64,000 nucleotides of DNA from Straminergon stramineum (taxonomy: Eukaryota; Streptophyta; Bryopsida; Hypnales; Calliergonaceae): assembly GCA_963920665.1 (NCBI GenBank), contig OY987266.1, positions 8,189,001-8,253,000 on the forward strand, written 5' to 3'. Shown piece after piece: positions 34,825-47,136 of the stretch. A model generated the notes under the pieces. That model saw nothing but the letters and a program-made list of their open reading frames with translations. It searched no databases and had not been told where the DNA came from. The translations under genes and the position numbers were made by a program. How positions within the stretch are numbered: position 1 is the stretch's first letter; each line of letters opens with the position of its first letter.

Positions 34825-37184
34825 TGTAGTACAGTGAAATTTTGTTTTCTTTTACTAATTGTCTTAGTAATGTAAAAGTGCGGCCATTTACTACTTGTCT
34901 TTAGGAATGGATAGAAAAGGGATGAACAATTAGATGAAGGATTCCAAAAGAGGTAGTTTGGCTGGATTGGAAGAGTGACAATTTGTCTTAGCATCGGTTG
35001 GTATTTAGGTATTGCACCTTTTCAGTGGCTTAAGATAGACAACTGGTCATTCTTTCTTCCCTTCCCCACTTCGAATTAAGCCTTGGTGTCCATAGCTGTC
35101 AAGCATTAAAAAACTGTGAACTTTTTGAATATTATAATAACAATTCGTCTGTTTGAACTAATTGTCTAGTACCGTAGTGCTGTGGTGTAGTGTTGAGATC
35201 CAATGATTGGATCAGTTGTTGGGTGTTAATCCAGTGATTGGGTTGATTTAATTATTTGTGCTTGACTTTGTGGGATTGATCCAGTGATTGGATTGTGTAA
35301 TCTTGGAACTGTGTGTGTCTATAACAAATTGTTGAATTAAGTGTGAAAGTTATTGGTGTTTGCAATAAGTTGTGAAGTCAAGTTCTCTATGACAAATTGT
35401 TATGTATGAATGCATGTATTGTATGTGTGTGAATTATAATTGTTAAGTGTCTTTCAAGCATGAATTGTGACATTGGCTAGAAGACAAGTTGACAACTGAG
35501 GAGATAAAGAAATTGAAGGAACGAACTGGTTGAGGAAGGCAAACGTGGAGACAAATTGTGAAGATCTGGTAGAAGAGTAATCCATGCTTGGTAAGTAAAT
35601 TTTCAACAAATTATTTTGTTGGTAATTCTTGATTATACAAGAAGTAGGACAAATTGTCTTACTTTGTATTGGATCCAGTGATTGGACCAGTAGTTTGTTT
35701 TCGTCAATTTGAGTTATGTGGGCTGTGGACCAGTGATTGGACCAACCAATTAGTGATTTAATTGTGAGAAAACAATTTGTTTGTATTGGTTTTATGTATG
35801 TGTGAGTGTGAGGCTGATCTAGTGATTGAATTAGTTAGCTTGACGAATTATCAAAAGGATTATAGAATATCCAGTGATTGGATTTATCAAAGTCATATTG
35901 AAAACAATTAGACATTGATATTAATATAATTCAGTGATGATGATAACCAAAATTGGAAATTGTTAAATGTTGAAACAATTGAAAAACTATATAATATGAT
36001 GTGTATTTTATGTGAGACGAATTGTCTAAATGAATATGTATACTGAGCAGTGAATGTCGTGGAAATTGTGTTAGACAGGGAAGAATAACCTGGATGCGAA
36101 CAAATTGTTTGTTTTGTGAATTATATTGAATTGTGAATTGGAATTATGTCTACTGGTTATTGTTATGTGTAAGAATTGAATCATTTGATCCTACATAAGA
36201 GTGAGAGGGACAAATAAAATTTATAAGTGTCTATTAAGTTGTGAAAGAATTTATTTACCGATTGGGAGTTAAATAAATTATCTTTTGATCATTAATCAAT
36301 AGCGTTTGAGTAAATTATACAAATTGTCAAAGGGCTGATTTGGAAGAGTTAATGTGAACTAGTGATTAGTTCATAAGTAGTAATTGAACTGGGATGTAAG
36401 AGTGCCCTGGTTTTGGGAAGATTGAGTAGGACTAATTGTCTTATCATTTAGCACAGGGAATGTGCGGAATAATTAATAATAGAAAATAAATTAAAAGCTT
36501 GATTTGCAAATTGTGAGAATCAGTTAGATAGAGTGATCTCACTATGGATAAGACAAATAGTTTGAGAATGAATTGAATTGGTCAGGTTAGTGAGAGACTA
36601 TGGGCCTTGGATTGATTTCTGAAGTATAGGTGAATTGTGTACTTTGACAAATTGTTTGTGAATGTGCAGAGTGACTTAAGCTTGGTGTATGCATTGCAAT
36701 CATGCCTTGCATTAGATAGGGACAAATTGTTGTAGGACTGGGACAGATTTCTACTCATCTAAATTAGTAATCAGGCTAGCTAAATAGTGACTGGACAAAT
36801 TGTCTTGGTAACGCAAATCACCAGTAATTAAGGAACATGTGTACAAATATATATATATATACTAAGTGAATGTTATTTTTGCATTTGTCTAGTTTAGATC
36901 ATGCGCATGACAAATTGTGGTCAAACCTGACAAATTGTTGAAAAACTCCCCTAGAATACTAGGCAGGACTGGGACTGCATTTCACGTGTCCATAGCATTA
37001 TTTAATGGACTGGCCACCAAATTACACTCGTGGGTATAAGAGTGAATGCGTATTTCCTTGTTGTTTGTGAAATATCAAAGTAAATCCCATTTTAATCTTA
37101 AAAACAAGTGACTCTAGCCACAAAACGTTAGACTACTTGATCATTCCCTTGGATTTTTGCTGAAGTGGCAAAATCTAGACTACA
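34825..37184. mobile_element. Solo LTR, 2360 bp, TSD GTACC
   Basis: Begins TGTAGT and ends ACTACA (TG...CA with 6-bp inverted ends). GTACC is repeated exactly outside (34820-34824 and 37185-37189). The empty site is seen at about 51618 in the second T/R junction. There is one LTR only and no gag/pol, so it is a solo LTR left by recombination. The body is packed with palindromic motifs: about seven variants of ATCCAGTGATTGGAT and about ten of ACAAATTGT, several within GACAAATTGTC. Confidence 0.88.
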
Positions 37185-40100
37185 GTACCCCATCTCTGCA
37201 AATTGTAGCCTAAAATATATAGTTGTTGAATATAAGAGTCTAGGGTCAATTTTAGATACACCTACAACTAAAAATTAAAAATTAAAATATTGTTCATATT
37301 CAATGAGACAAAAAAAACATGCTAAGAGATTAAAAAATTTGTGTTCATTTTCCGATGGGATCTAACAAAAAGTAGGATAGTTAAATGTTAGAAATTATAT
37401 TCATATGCTTGATCAAAAACTTCAAGGTGGGTATTTTTTAGTCTTGAATTTGGATATGATATGAGTGTTAATTGTTAAATGGTGCAACACCTAAAACATG
37501 ATTATCAACTCTAGTGACCCTCAAATGAACAAAAGTGATTTGACTCTATAGTTGTGAAAATATATCATTTACAATGAATCCAAGAAGGTATGAAAATGTA
37601 GTAATAAAAAAAAACCCATGAAACCCTATGTTTTGATATAATACTTGGTCAATGTTTTCAAATGATAGATGAATGTTTGAACAACTAATAGCTTCCAACA
37701 TAAAATGTATACTATTAACTTTGGGTCTATGGATGTTCAATATTCCATATTTCATTGTTTGATAGAAAAAAGTCTCAAATAGTAGTAGAAGACAATGATT
37801 TTGATCAACTTATTCTTGGCTCGAAATCTTTGTTTCTGATACAAGACATTCTCTAATTGCAATTCAAACTCTAGAGTTCGGGCCACAAGATAGCACACAA
37901 TGCAAAACAAGCTTATGAAATGGAAAAAACAATAGAAACAATTAAGGTGAAAACACCCAAAATTGTCAAAACGAGCAATTCACTATAATTGGAGGTATCT
38001 TTTTCTAGTAAAGAAATATTTTTGTAATATTAGAAATTGAAATGATGAATTAAAAAATTTATAATTATTGGACAAGATATGTAATTGCTATGAATTTTCA
38101 ATGTGCAACTCCCTAGGCCGTTGAAAACATCACATAGCTTAGTCATCATACTGAAATCTAATGAATCAACAATCAACTAATCATTGTTAAGTATAGGAAC
38201 AATTTCAATAGAAGTCTACTCATCAAACTTTGAAATCAAAATTTTTTTCCATGAATCAAAATGCCATGAAACAAAGTTTATACACCTCTCTTTGCTAAAG
38301 GCTTTCCAACAATACCAAAAATGCAAATTGGGGACGCACGATCCATGAAATCTCATTGTAAGAAACAAACAAAGCAAGCAAAACAAAACAAACTCATTTA
38401 AGGTACAAATATGTGCAATTATCTTTTTTGTGTTAATGCCCTTATTAGCATGAAGCAAACATATGATGTCATATGTCTCCCAATAGGATCTCCAATTTAG
38501 AATTTTTTTAATTCAAGGTGTCCTATATATTTAAATAAGATCTTGTATAACAATTTTCTTTCAAAAATTGGTAACATAGTGAATGCCTAGCCAAACTTGC
38601 AAAAAGCCCAAACTCGGCTTTTCAATCCTTTTACACTAATAAATAAACTACGCTTCACAATGAATGCTTAAGATTTTCTTGGAAGGAATAGATATCATTC
38701 TAGAACTCTATGGCAATATAGCAAGGTCACCCCTACAACAAGATTGTAATTCCATATACAATACTATTGTCAATAGAATTCTAACTTCTTGGATAATTTA
38801 GAGCATATTATTAAAGAAAATGATGTATTATATTAATGTATGTGTGTGCCCATGCTTTTGATATCAATAAAATCTCAAATGTAGGCCTAGTGAATGGTTT
38901 GGGATTTGGTTGACGATGTTTCAAAGATACATCTAATTATAGGATGCTTTAGTCTTCAAATCTTGACTTAAGAAATTCACAATTATTATAAAAATTCTTC
39001 AATTTTAATTTTATTTTTATGATTTCCATTTGTCTACATGTTAATAAATGATCTTTGAACCTAGATTGTCTCATTACAAGGTCAATCATTATGTATTTGT
39101 TATAGTACTTGTTTGAACACCATAGACTATACTAATTGATCCTTTGGCCCTCACTCACTAATGGCTTGATCGATCTATTCTTTAATCAAGATTGAGAAAT
39201 GTGGAACAAGTCCAATGTGGAGTTGTGGTTGAAGGAGACATGCCACTTAATTAAGGCATGTGGAATGGTAAACCAAGATCAAAACTAGGTTGCTAGAAAA
39301 TTGGACACAAAATAAAAATATGTGGGCTTGGGTTGAAAGCCTCACATTTGTAAGTTCCTCACAATATCTATGGCATGCATTCTTGTTGAATATTAGAATT
39401 CTTTCTTTTCATTGATATATGACATGATCTTCTTTGAATCTTCCTTAGGAATATCAATTGAATGAAGAGTAATTTTCAAACCATTTATCATCCACTTGGT
39501 GGGTGGTTAAACATTTAGTAGCTAAACAATTGTAAAGTTGCTACAAGCATCACCTAAGACCTACTTGCATGATAGAGTCAAATTGGTCCAAAATTATTTT
39601 TTATAGAATACACTTAAAAGAAAAATATCTTGGCACACTTTAACCTTGGGAAGGATGTTGAGGACATTTTGTGTACTTCAAATAGTCAACTAGACTTTGA
39701 GCATATAGAAGAATGGATGATTTTCATCCAATTTCATGTATGCAACTTTAATGATGTTAAAGTCACATCATTGAGTTACGTTCCAGAAATTTGTTGTATT
39801 TTGATTTTATATGGGGTAGTTTATCAAAAATATAGTACACTATCTAGTGTATTTCAATACTTTGAACATTTTCCCTTAGAACTTGATTTTGAGATTCATA
39901 ACAATTAGAAGAGATTTTGGGGCAAGGGAGGGACATTTCAAGGCTATTCCCCTAGTTGTTCCCCTTGTTGTTTGGGAACTCTAAAGTCTGAACCAACCAC
40001 TATAGCCAGAATTTTTTAATTAAATTTTTTTTTAATAAATTTTTTAATTTTTAAAAAAGTGTCAAAAAAACTAAGAAATGATACAAAAAAGTATTTTAAA

Positions 40101-42974
40101 ATATGAATTAATTAATACTATTTGACATGGCCATCTCCTAACCATGTCAAATTGTTGATGTAGTGAGTTCCCACAATTTGGGAACTCCGGGGAGCTCATG
40201 GGCTTCTTTAGCCGAAAAATCTCTTCTAATGGATTGCTTTTGCTTTTGAGCAAATCTAACAAAAGGAAGCTTCTAAAGTGCAATTTCTACTCCACTAAGA
40301 ATTCTTAAAAAGTACCTTAAAATAGGCATGTAAGTGAAGTTTGAAGTTGAAGATCTATGACCACATTTCTATATGTGGAGGACACAAAAGTTTTCTTTAT
40401 ACCACAATGTTCTACACTCTAATGTAATTCTTTTTTGAAAATTTTAGATTTTTTGAACATGATTTATATTTCATATGAAGTTTCTTCATTTTTCATTCAA
40501 AAGTTCATTATAATTTGGAATTTTCACAATGAATTTTAAGACAAATATTAAACATGTAATTTCATCTCTGAAAATTAAAACCAACAAATGTCATTCATAA
40601 ATAGAGAAGAAATGGAGGATACATAATGGAGGACTTTCAAGTTTGACTATACAAGGTCATAAGCTCATCCTGTAGGGGGCAATTGTATGAAGTCCATTCA
40701 AACCTCTATATAATATGATCTTTTGATTGTGGTCCAAATCTCATTTATTAATAAAACCCATGATGGAGTTTGAAAAAACCCATAATGGGGTCATTGCATA
40801 GGTGTCCACTATAAGGTCTTATGATTACAATGGGTTGGTTTACCTTATACATGGTCATAAGCTTTATCATGTAGGGGGCAATTGTATGAAGTACATTCTA
40901 ACCTCTATATAATATGATCTTCTCTACAATATTATGAAATTCTATAATTCTACACATTTGCCTCATTATCATTGACCATTCATACACCCAAATTGTCATT
41001 ATGATTGTCATTTTGGTGGGAACACAAGCAATGAGATGAAGGAAATCAAAGTGAAGTAAGAAAGTCAATGTTTCATTTTACCAAGCCATTTCATAATAAG
41101 ATTCATTACTATATAGTCACAAATCTCTACCATTGACTTTGTTAGATTGTCATGAAAGAAATGAGAGTAACAAATCTTTTCAGGGCAATGTTTTGCAATC
41201 TTTGAGGTGTTAGAGCTTGTGGCAATATGCTCAGCTCGTCCCTACATTTTCAAGGAACTATTGAAACTCATTTTCATGTTGGCTAATGAACTCCCAATGT
41301 CAACTTGTTATGGAAATGGTGTTTCATGGTGCATGGTTTCTTATCCAATTTGGGCATGGACTAAAAAGTCACATCCAATCAATGGGATTGTTGCCATCTT
41401 TCAAAGAGGGGTTCGATCAATGTTTTTTTTACAATTTTGGAGAAGTAGCCATTTGTTTCCTCAATACTCATGTGATATTTGGTGATATCTACATCAAAAT
41501 TAGAGGATACTTAGATAAAATTTAGCCATTGGTCTTAATACTATAGTAATATGGTTATTTTGGCCCCCTCAAATGAAATTTTTCTTTACAAAAAATAGCC
41601 AACATCCCTTGGTTGTAGCCAATTGGCAAAAAAATGTATATAAAAAAACACTAGGTTAGATCCAAGGAATTCAAAGAAAGCACAATTGTGTCAATTATTT
41701 TGAATGATTTTCTTCAAAAATTACTCTCATTTCAATGACCATGATGCGGCATTGCAAGCTCCACCCAAATGTTGTGAAATTTTCGTTGAGTATTTTCATC
41801 TCTCATATCTTTCACAAAACCCATAATGGTTAACATTTCAAAATATTCTTACTAAGATATGTTTCTCCAAAATACATTGACTTGTTTTCCATTGATCCAA
41901 AAAACCCTTCAAGCTTCAATATCTATTAAACCATGACTTGTAGTCAAATAATGTGAATATTATTGACAAAATTTTCTTTTTTGATATACACTATAAGATA
42001 CTACAATTACATTCTATCTGATTTTGCTTAAGATGTTGGTAGTGTTGGCCTGGTTTGAAAATATTCCCCTTGAGTCATTAGATGTTAATCCATATGTGCC
42101 CAATCAAACATTTTTTGTCATTTCCCATAGTTTTTTTCTATGGATTTCTCTTTTCCTTTTTCCATATTTGATAAGTTTTTTTAATATTTTATATTCCTAA
42201 TAAATATCATTGTAGTCAAAAAAATTATTGTAGAAAAGAACACAAAGTGTCTAACATGAATTTAGTGTTAAATCATTTACTAATAGACAAAAACAATGAT
42301 GTTTTTATTATCAATTCTTTTCTTTAATTTTATCAAGCAATAGAAAACATCATTGTAGCCAATTACAACAAATTTCAATATCTAAAAATAAAAATAAAAT
42401 TTTTGGTGAATTTTCAAAGTGAATCACTTATAATTGATTTTTAAAGTTTCTCTATACAAATAAATCCTTATCATTATGTTGAATATCTTCTCTTTAATGA
42501 CCATTTCAAAAAAGTTTTAGAAGTCATATTTTTTTGGCATGTCTATGTTTAGTCTTATAGCCCATAGGCATCTAGGGATCAAATAGCAAGCCTTCAACTA
42601 CTAAAATTAAAGTCTAATATTTGCAATTTTTTACCAATTTTACAAGTGAAATTGATGTAGACTTTTTTTTCTGCCATGATTAGAGCCTATTGCATCAAAG
42701 GCTCACATCCTTGGTTACTACCCTATAGAAGGTGGATTCTATATATTTGATCCTATTGAGTGCCTAAATGCTAAATTATGTATAGAACAATGTTTGAGAA
42801 ATAGGGAATTTTGCAAAAAAAAACATTGACAAGGAGGGCAAAGTCCAATGAAGAGTTTTTTTTTGTGGAATCCCCAACAACAAGTGATATTGTTTGGTGT
42901 GAACTATTGGGGGAAAATTATTTTCAAAAAAGATAACTATTAAGCAAGTCCCTATAGGACCTCCACAAGGGTAC

Positions 42975-44259
42975 TGTCGCGCCCCTTAGTGACACTTACC
43001 ACCTTAAGTTCACCTTCCAATGTTTTCCAGGCACTTAACACTTTAGTGGCACCAAGGGTCACACTCTTTTAACACTGCACATGCCACGCACATCTAAGGT
43101 TAGTCTCCAATTCCAACTCTTTATGCTAAGCCCCGGTCACCGGGACTACTAGCACTTACATACCTATCATGACACTGGAGCATGTTATTTGGTAACATGG
43201 GGCGGGACTTCCATGTTATTGTACAAGGACCTATGGTGGCACTACTCACCATGGTCTTAATTGCCCTTGAGTGTCACCCCAACTCCATACTAGACTCATT
43301 GTGTATTTGCTACTTTCTCCTTCGTCACTAACCGGGACTCACGATTCGGAACACCTCAACATAGCTTAGCAAGGAATGGGACTCCACCCAACCTGTGCCA
43401 CGGGGCACACACAAGTCTCCTACGGTACTTTGTAGTGGTGGTGACCCCACACCACCAACCTTGAGTTATCGGGATTCACCAAGGTTCCAAAAGGGAGTGA
43501 GGAGTGAGACCAACCCCTCCTATAGTACTCTCTGTGGGATTCAGCAGCCCTCCCCCCTCGTATGTCAAAGGGGACTCCCAAACCCACTTTGGTTTTGGAA
43601 GAGCACCCCATTTCTCCCGATTCGCCCTTGTGTGGGACTCCTGAACTTCCATCCGGCATAACTTTGCGGTTCGGGCTCCAAATCTCACATGCGAGCCCAT
43701 TTCCGACATCTGCTCGACGAGTAGATGCTGATGGACTACTCACTTGCCCCATTTGGACAAGTCCTTGCAAAGTTATCGCCCTCCAAAGATTCGGGTCCAC
43801 CGGGAGAGGCGTCACGCCTTCACCACGGCGCTTCTCTTGGCCATAACTTGAGGCTCCTACCTTAGAACTTCGTAATGCTTGTCAATATAGCATCCTTGTG
43901 TTCTTAGCTTTCCAGGGATATGTTACATGACATACTTCATGGAGGGATTCCTCATGAACCCCTCAGCCCTTAAGTGTCCCGACGCCACCGAGACACCCCT
44001 ACCTTTGAACGTCCATAACTTTTGACTCACAAGTTCAAATCATGCGTTCTTTGAACGGCTAGAAGCGTCTCCTTGAGACCTTTCTAAGCATGTGTTACAC
44101 GCCCTCAAATTCGTCCGGATCAAAGCGCTACCATGCTCTGATCGCTCGGGACTCCTAGTCCCCCTCACCTCATCTCTTGCAAGGCTTGGGGAGTCACCCC
44201 CAATGTCCCCCTTGCTCACCAAGGTGGCACAGGCACGCCTCGTGATGAGGGTCATGACA
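42975..44259. mobile_element. Solo LTR, 1285 bp, TSD GGTAC
   Basis: Begins TGTCGCGCCCC and ends TCATGACA (TGTC...GACA). The 5-bp duplication GGTAC lies outside (42970-42974 and 44260-44264). Copies 1 and 3 of block R have the empty site near 5527 and 63478. It is far richer in GC than the surrounding DNA. Open frames inside are on both strands and overlap, as expected for unselected GC-rich sequence. No gag/pol is present. Confidence 0.88.
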
Positions 44260-44519
44260 GGTACCATGTGCCTTCCAAGAAGTACAATGCTTCAAAATTG
44301 GACCAACTAATTGGTCACTTAGTTGTTGGTTTAGTGAATTGCAAGTAAAGGCTTATTTCTATAGACACTTTGTGATGGAAAACAATATGGAATGCATAGG
44401 CTTCTTAACCACCAATATTGGCCTTTTTATTTAGATATCATTGGAAGTTTTGTAAATGTCTTCGATTACAGGCTCACATGCAATTTGAAAGCTCTTTGCA
44501 ATGCATTTGTAGAATTTGT

Positions 44520-44800
44520 AGTTGGCAAATGTAGTCACAAGGTTTGCAAATTCTTGTACACTTGTAATCTCTTTGAATGTTTTGCAAATGTAGTTAAAGA
44601 ATTAAGTGTATTTTGCAAACTCTTTGCAATATAGTTGTAACATTTGTTGCATATGCAAAGTGCAAATGTAGTCAAAGCTCATGTACCTTTTGTTGTCTCT
44701 TTCAATACATTTAGTGCCTATAAATGTATTCACAGTCTCTACAAATGTTGTACATTTGTTAGCACTTTGGAGCATTGCAAATGTAGTCACATTTAGAAGT
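44520..44800. repeat. Cluster of GCAAATGTAGT motifs
   Basis: GCAAATGTAGT occurs at about 44527, 44584, 44662 and 44779, with ATTTGTAG and TTTGCAAA variants between. The same cluster exists in R copy 1 (split by the transposon, 5810-7000) and R copy 3 (63755-63970). No function is evident. Confidence 0.65.
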
Positions 44801-45705
44801 TAAAATTTCTTGTCCATATGATTGCTTCAATTTTTTTTGCACCCTTCAATAGTCATTGTATATGAAGTTTAGGAGAGGAATAAGTCCTATTTGTGACTTA
44901 GCTAAGTGTGCCTTGGTTATGAATTTATATGACAAAATGAGAAGGAACATGCTTGGGGGTATTGATAGTTGCAATTCCATTGACTCAATTGTTGGAAATG
45001 TTACCGTGATATCTAAACTCTCATGTCCCTACAAACTCATAAAAACCCCAAGTGATGGAGACTAAAGTATGGATCATTATGATTTCACCAAAAAGTATAT
45101 GCCTATGTTTGCAACATGGAACTAATTGTCCCCAAAAAATCTCAACAATCCCTAATCATTGTAGATTTGTGAATATTGATTTTATCTGAGCTCATGACAA
45201 AAACATGGATGCTACCAAAATTCAACAACCACACCCAAGTGTCGCCTTTCTTCAAATAAAATAGACTTCCAATTATTATGACAAACAATATTTCTCTAGA
45301 TCCAATGGAAGTATTAGCTTCTCACAAAGATTAAGGATTTGCAATTTACGATTCATCACTACCATTGATTCTTATGGGATCAAATGGTACCAAATGTAAC
45401 TAAGCTCCAAAAATTTGACTTTACATAAATTAGGGTTTGTATATTCTTGATAATGTAGCTCAACTTGAAAATTTTGGATGATAAAGAATTCTAGTAGTTA
45501 AAGAGATGATGAAGATGTAGAAGTAACAATATACGATGAACAAAAAGATTTTGGATGAAAATGCATAATGCTCGATTACGTGGACAAAACTGTGTAATTA
45601 GGTAAAGAAACACCAAGTAAAACGCAAAATCCTCCTAGAGAATGAACTGAGAATTTTTCAACATTGGTTTGTGTATTGTGTAGATGACAAATGATGAAAT
45701 TTGTA

Positions 45706-46329
45706 ATTCATCCAATTAATATTTATCAAAAAACATTGTATAATACACCAATGGAAGGAAAGAAGAATGCTCTCAAGATTGCTCAACATGAATCCATGAT
45801 ATAGATACTTTAAAGAAAGTACAAATTGTGATTATTTATAATTTTCGAAAAGAGATTTTGTTATCTTTAGTTTCAACACTTAGGAGGTAAGTATGGATGA
45901 ATCGTCTTATCGTTAATACTTGTTTAATAATTGTCTAGACAAACATGTTGACAATTTCAAATTCCATGTGTGGTAGGTACAAAAATATTGATGATGTGCC
46001 TAAATATTGGTGACATGTTCAAGAAATGACATCAAAATGACATTAAAAAATTTGATGAGGTATTAATTTGATGAAATTCAAAATGAAATGATATTTCAAA
46101 TGAAATGACATCAAGAAATGAAAAGAAATGACCTATTTCATGTTTTGATGAACATTTCTTGAGCATGTCATTTCTTTTTAACATGTCATTTTAAAATATT
46201 TTGATGACATATTAAAATATTGTTGACATGTTTTGCTTAAAATAGAAAATAGTGATAGGATATTTTTTATTTTCAACCTACAATTTGGGAAAGTGAACCG
46301 GCTCATAATACACTAACTGCCGGTTCTCC
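45706..46329. repeat. Unique AT-rich spacer with an imperfect fold-back
   Basis: From about 45980 to 46240 the sequence alternates atgacat/atgtcat motifs, and the left half pairs with the right half around a centre near 46115. It may be a decayed MITE. An 8-bp stem gaaccggc...gccggttc lies at 46296-46326. Confidence 0.5.
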
Positions 46330-46809
46330 TTGTTCATTGCGTTGCATCCTCACATCCCATATTCCCGTCAATTGCAGCCTAACTTGCAGCTGCCTACGCC
46401 ACTTCCTCACGCTGCATCTCCGTCTTCTCAAAGCATTTGCAACGCTCGGTCGACTGTCCTGTTTCTCCCTTTCTTAATTAGGGCGCCGATGTCACAGCTG
46501 CTAATTAACCACTTTCAATCAACTATTTTGCATTTCGGCACCCTTTTGCATCTTCGGACGCAATTTTCAGAAGGAGGCACTTGTGTACAGATGTCATCAC
46601 TTTCGCTACACTTCGGAGTATGTGAGTTATTGCTGATCTTGTTTAATTGTATGTTCGAACAAAAGAATTGGTCAGTGGAATCTGACATGAGCGGAGGGAG
46701 AAGTTTGTACAAGGTTGAAATGCTCTACGATCCGAAGAATGCATGCTTCGTCATGCCTGCGCTTTGCCCTAGAGTTTTTAGGACTACGGCAGGCGAGAGT
46801 CTGCAATAA
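46330..46809 (+). CDS. Possible unknown coding exon in a unique GC-richer island
   Basis: An open frame of 159 codons in a stretch (about 46290-47130) that is richer in GC than either neighbour and absent from the other block junctions. The frame as measured has no ATG at its start; an internal ATG lies near 46492. No domain is recognised, and the composition (Ser, Leu, His, Cys) is not distinctive. It could equally be leader or untranslated exon of a gene whose remainder was lost when block S was joined at 47137. A chance frame is also possible. Confidence 0.25.
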   Translation: MFIALHPHIPYSRQLQPNLQLPTPLPHAASPSSQSICNARSTVLFLPFLIRAPMSQLLINHFQSTILHFGTLLHLRTQFSEGGTCVQMSSLSLHFGVCELLLILFNCMFEQKNWSVESDMSGGRSLYKVEMLYDPKNACFVMPALCPRVFRTTAGESLQ

Positions 46810-47136
46810 TTCTGAATGAGGATAATTCTGAATTTTGATTGTGGAACCGGAAATGAGTGATTTCAAATGAGAATTGGCTTGTTGAGAAGGTAGTGACGAT
46901 GGTGCTATGCAGTGGAAGAATGGCCAATAACTACAGGAATGAACAGTAGTGCCTCTTTCTGTGGCTTAATTCGCTAATGTATCATCTGCATTCCCCTCGA
47001 TACATTTGGTATGTCCAAGTGCTGGAGAGTGCTTGTGATGACACATGGAGTTGCTCAAGCTCTTCTTCTTGAGGCGGATTTAGCCGAGTTAAGTAGCAGG
47101 ATATCTTCGATTTGGAGGAGGAACGAAAATGGACTT
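46810..47136. other. Remainder of the unique island before block S
   Basis: GC-balanced, non-repetitive sequence ending abruptly at the S copy 2 boundary, where the 920-bp transposon is cut. No conserved frame is recognised. Confidence 0.4.

Larger units (their letters stand above)
37190..45705. repeat. Block R, copy 2
   Basis: Matches R copy 1 from 37479 and R copy 3 from 37190, and carries the solo LTR at 42975-44259. Otherwise non-coding and AT-rich. It lacks the transposon found at 5878 in copy 1. Confidence 0.85.

Noticed and set aside
34825..37184. Insertion first considered as a CACTA or other cut-and-paste element because of the motif repeats
   Set aside because: TG...CA ends and an exact 5-bp duplication fit an LTR. 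No 3-bp duplication or CACTA terminus is present.
43395..44310. Several overlapping open frames on both strands
   Set aside because: They lie in the GC-rich solo LTR, overlap each other, and show no retroelement or host domain.
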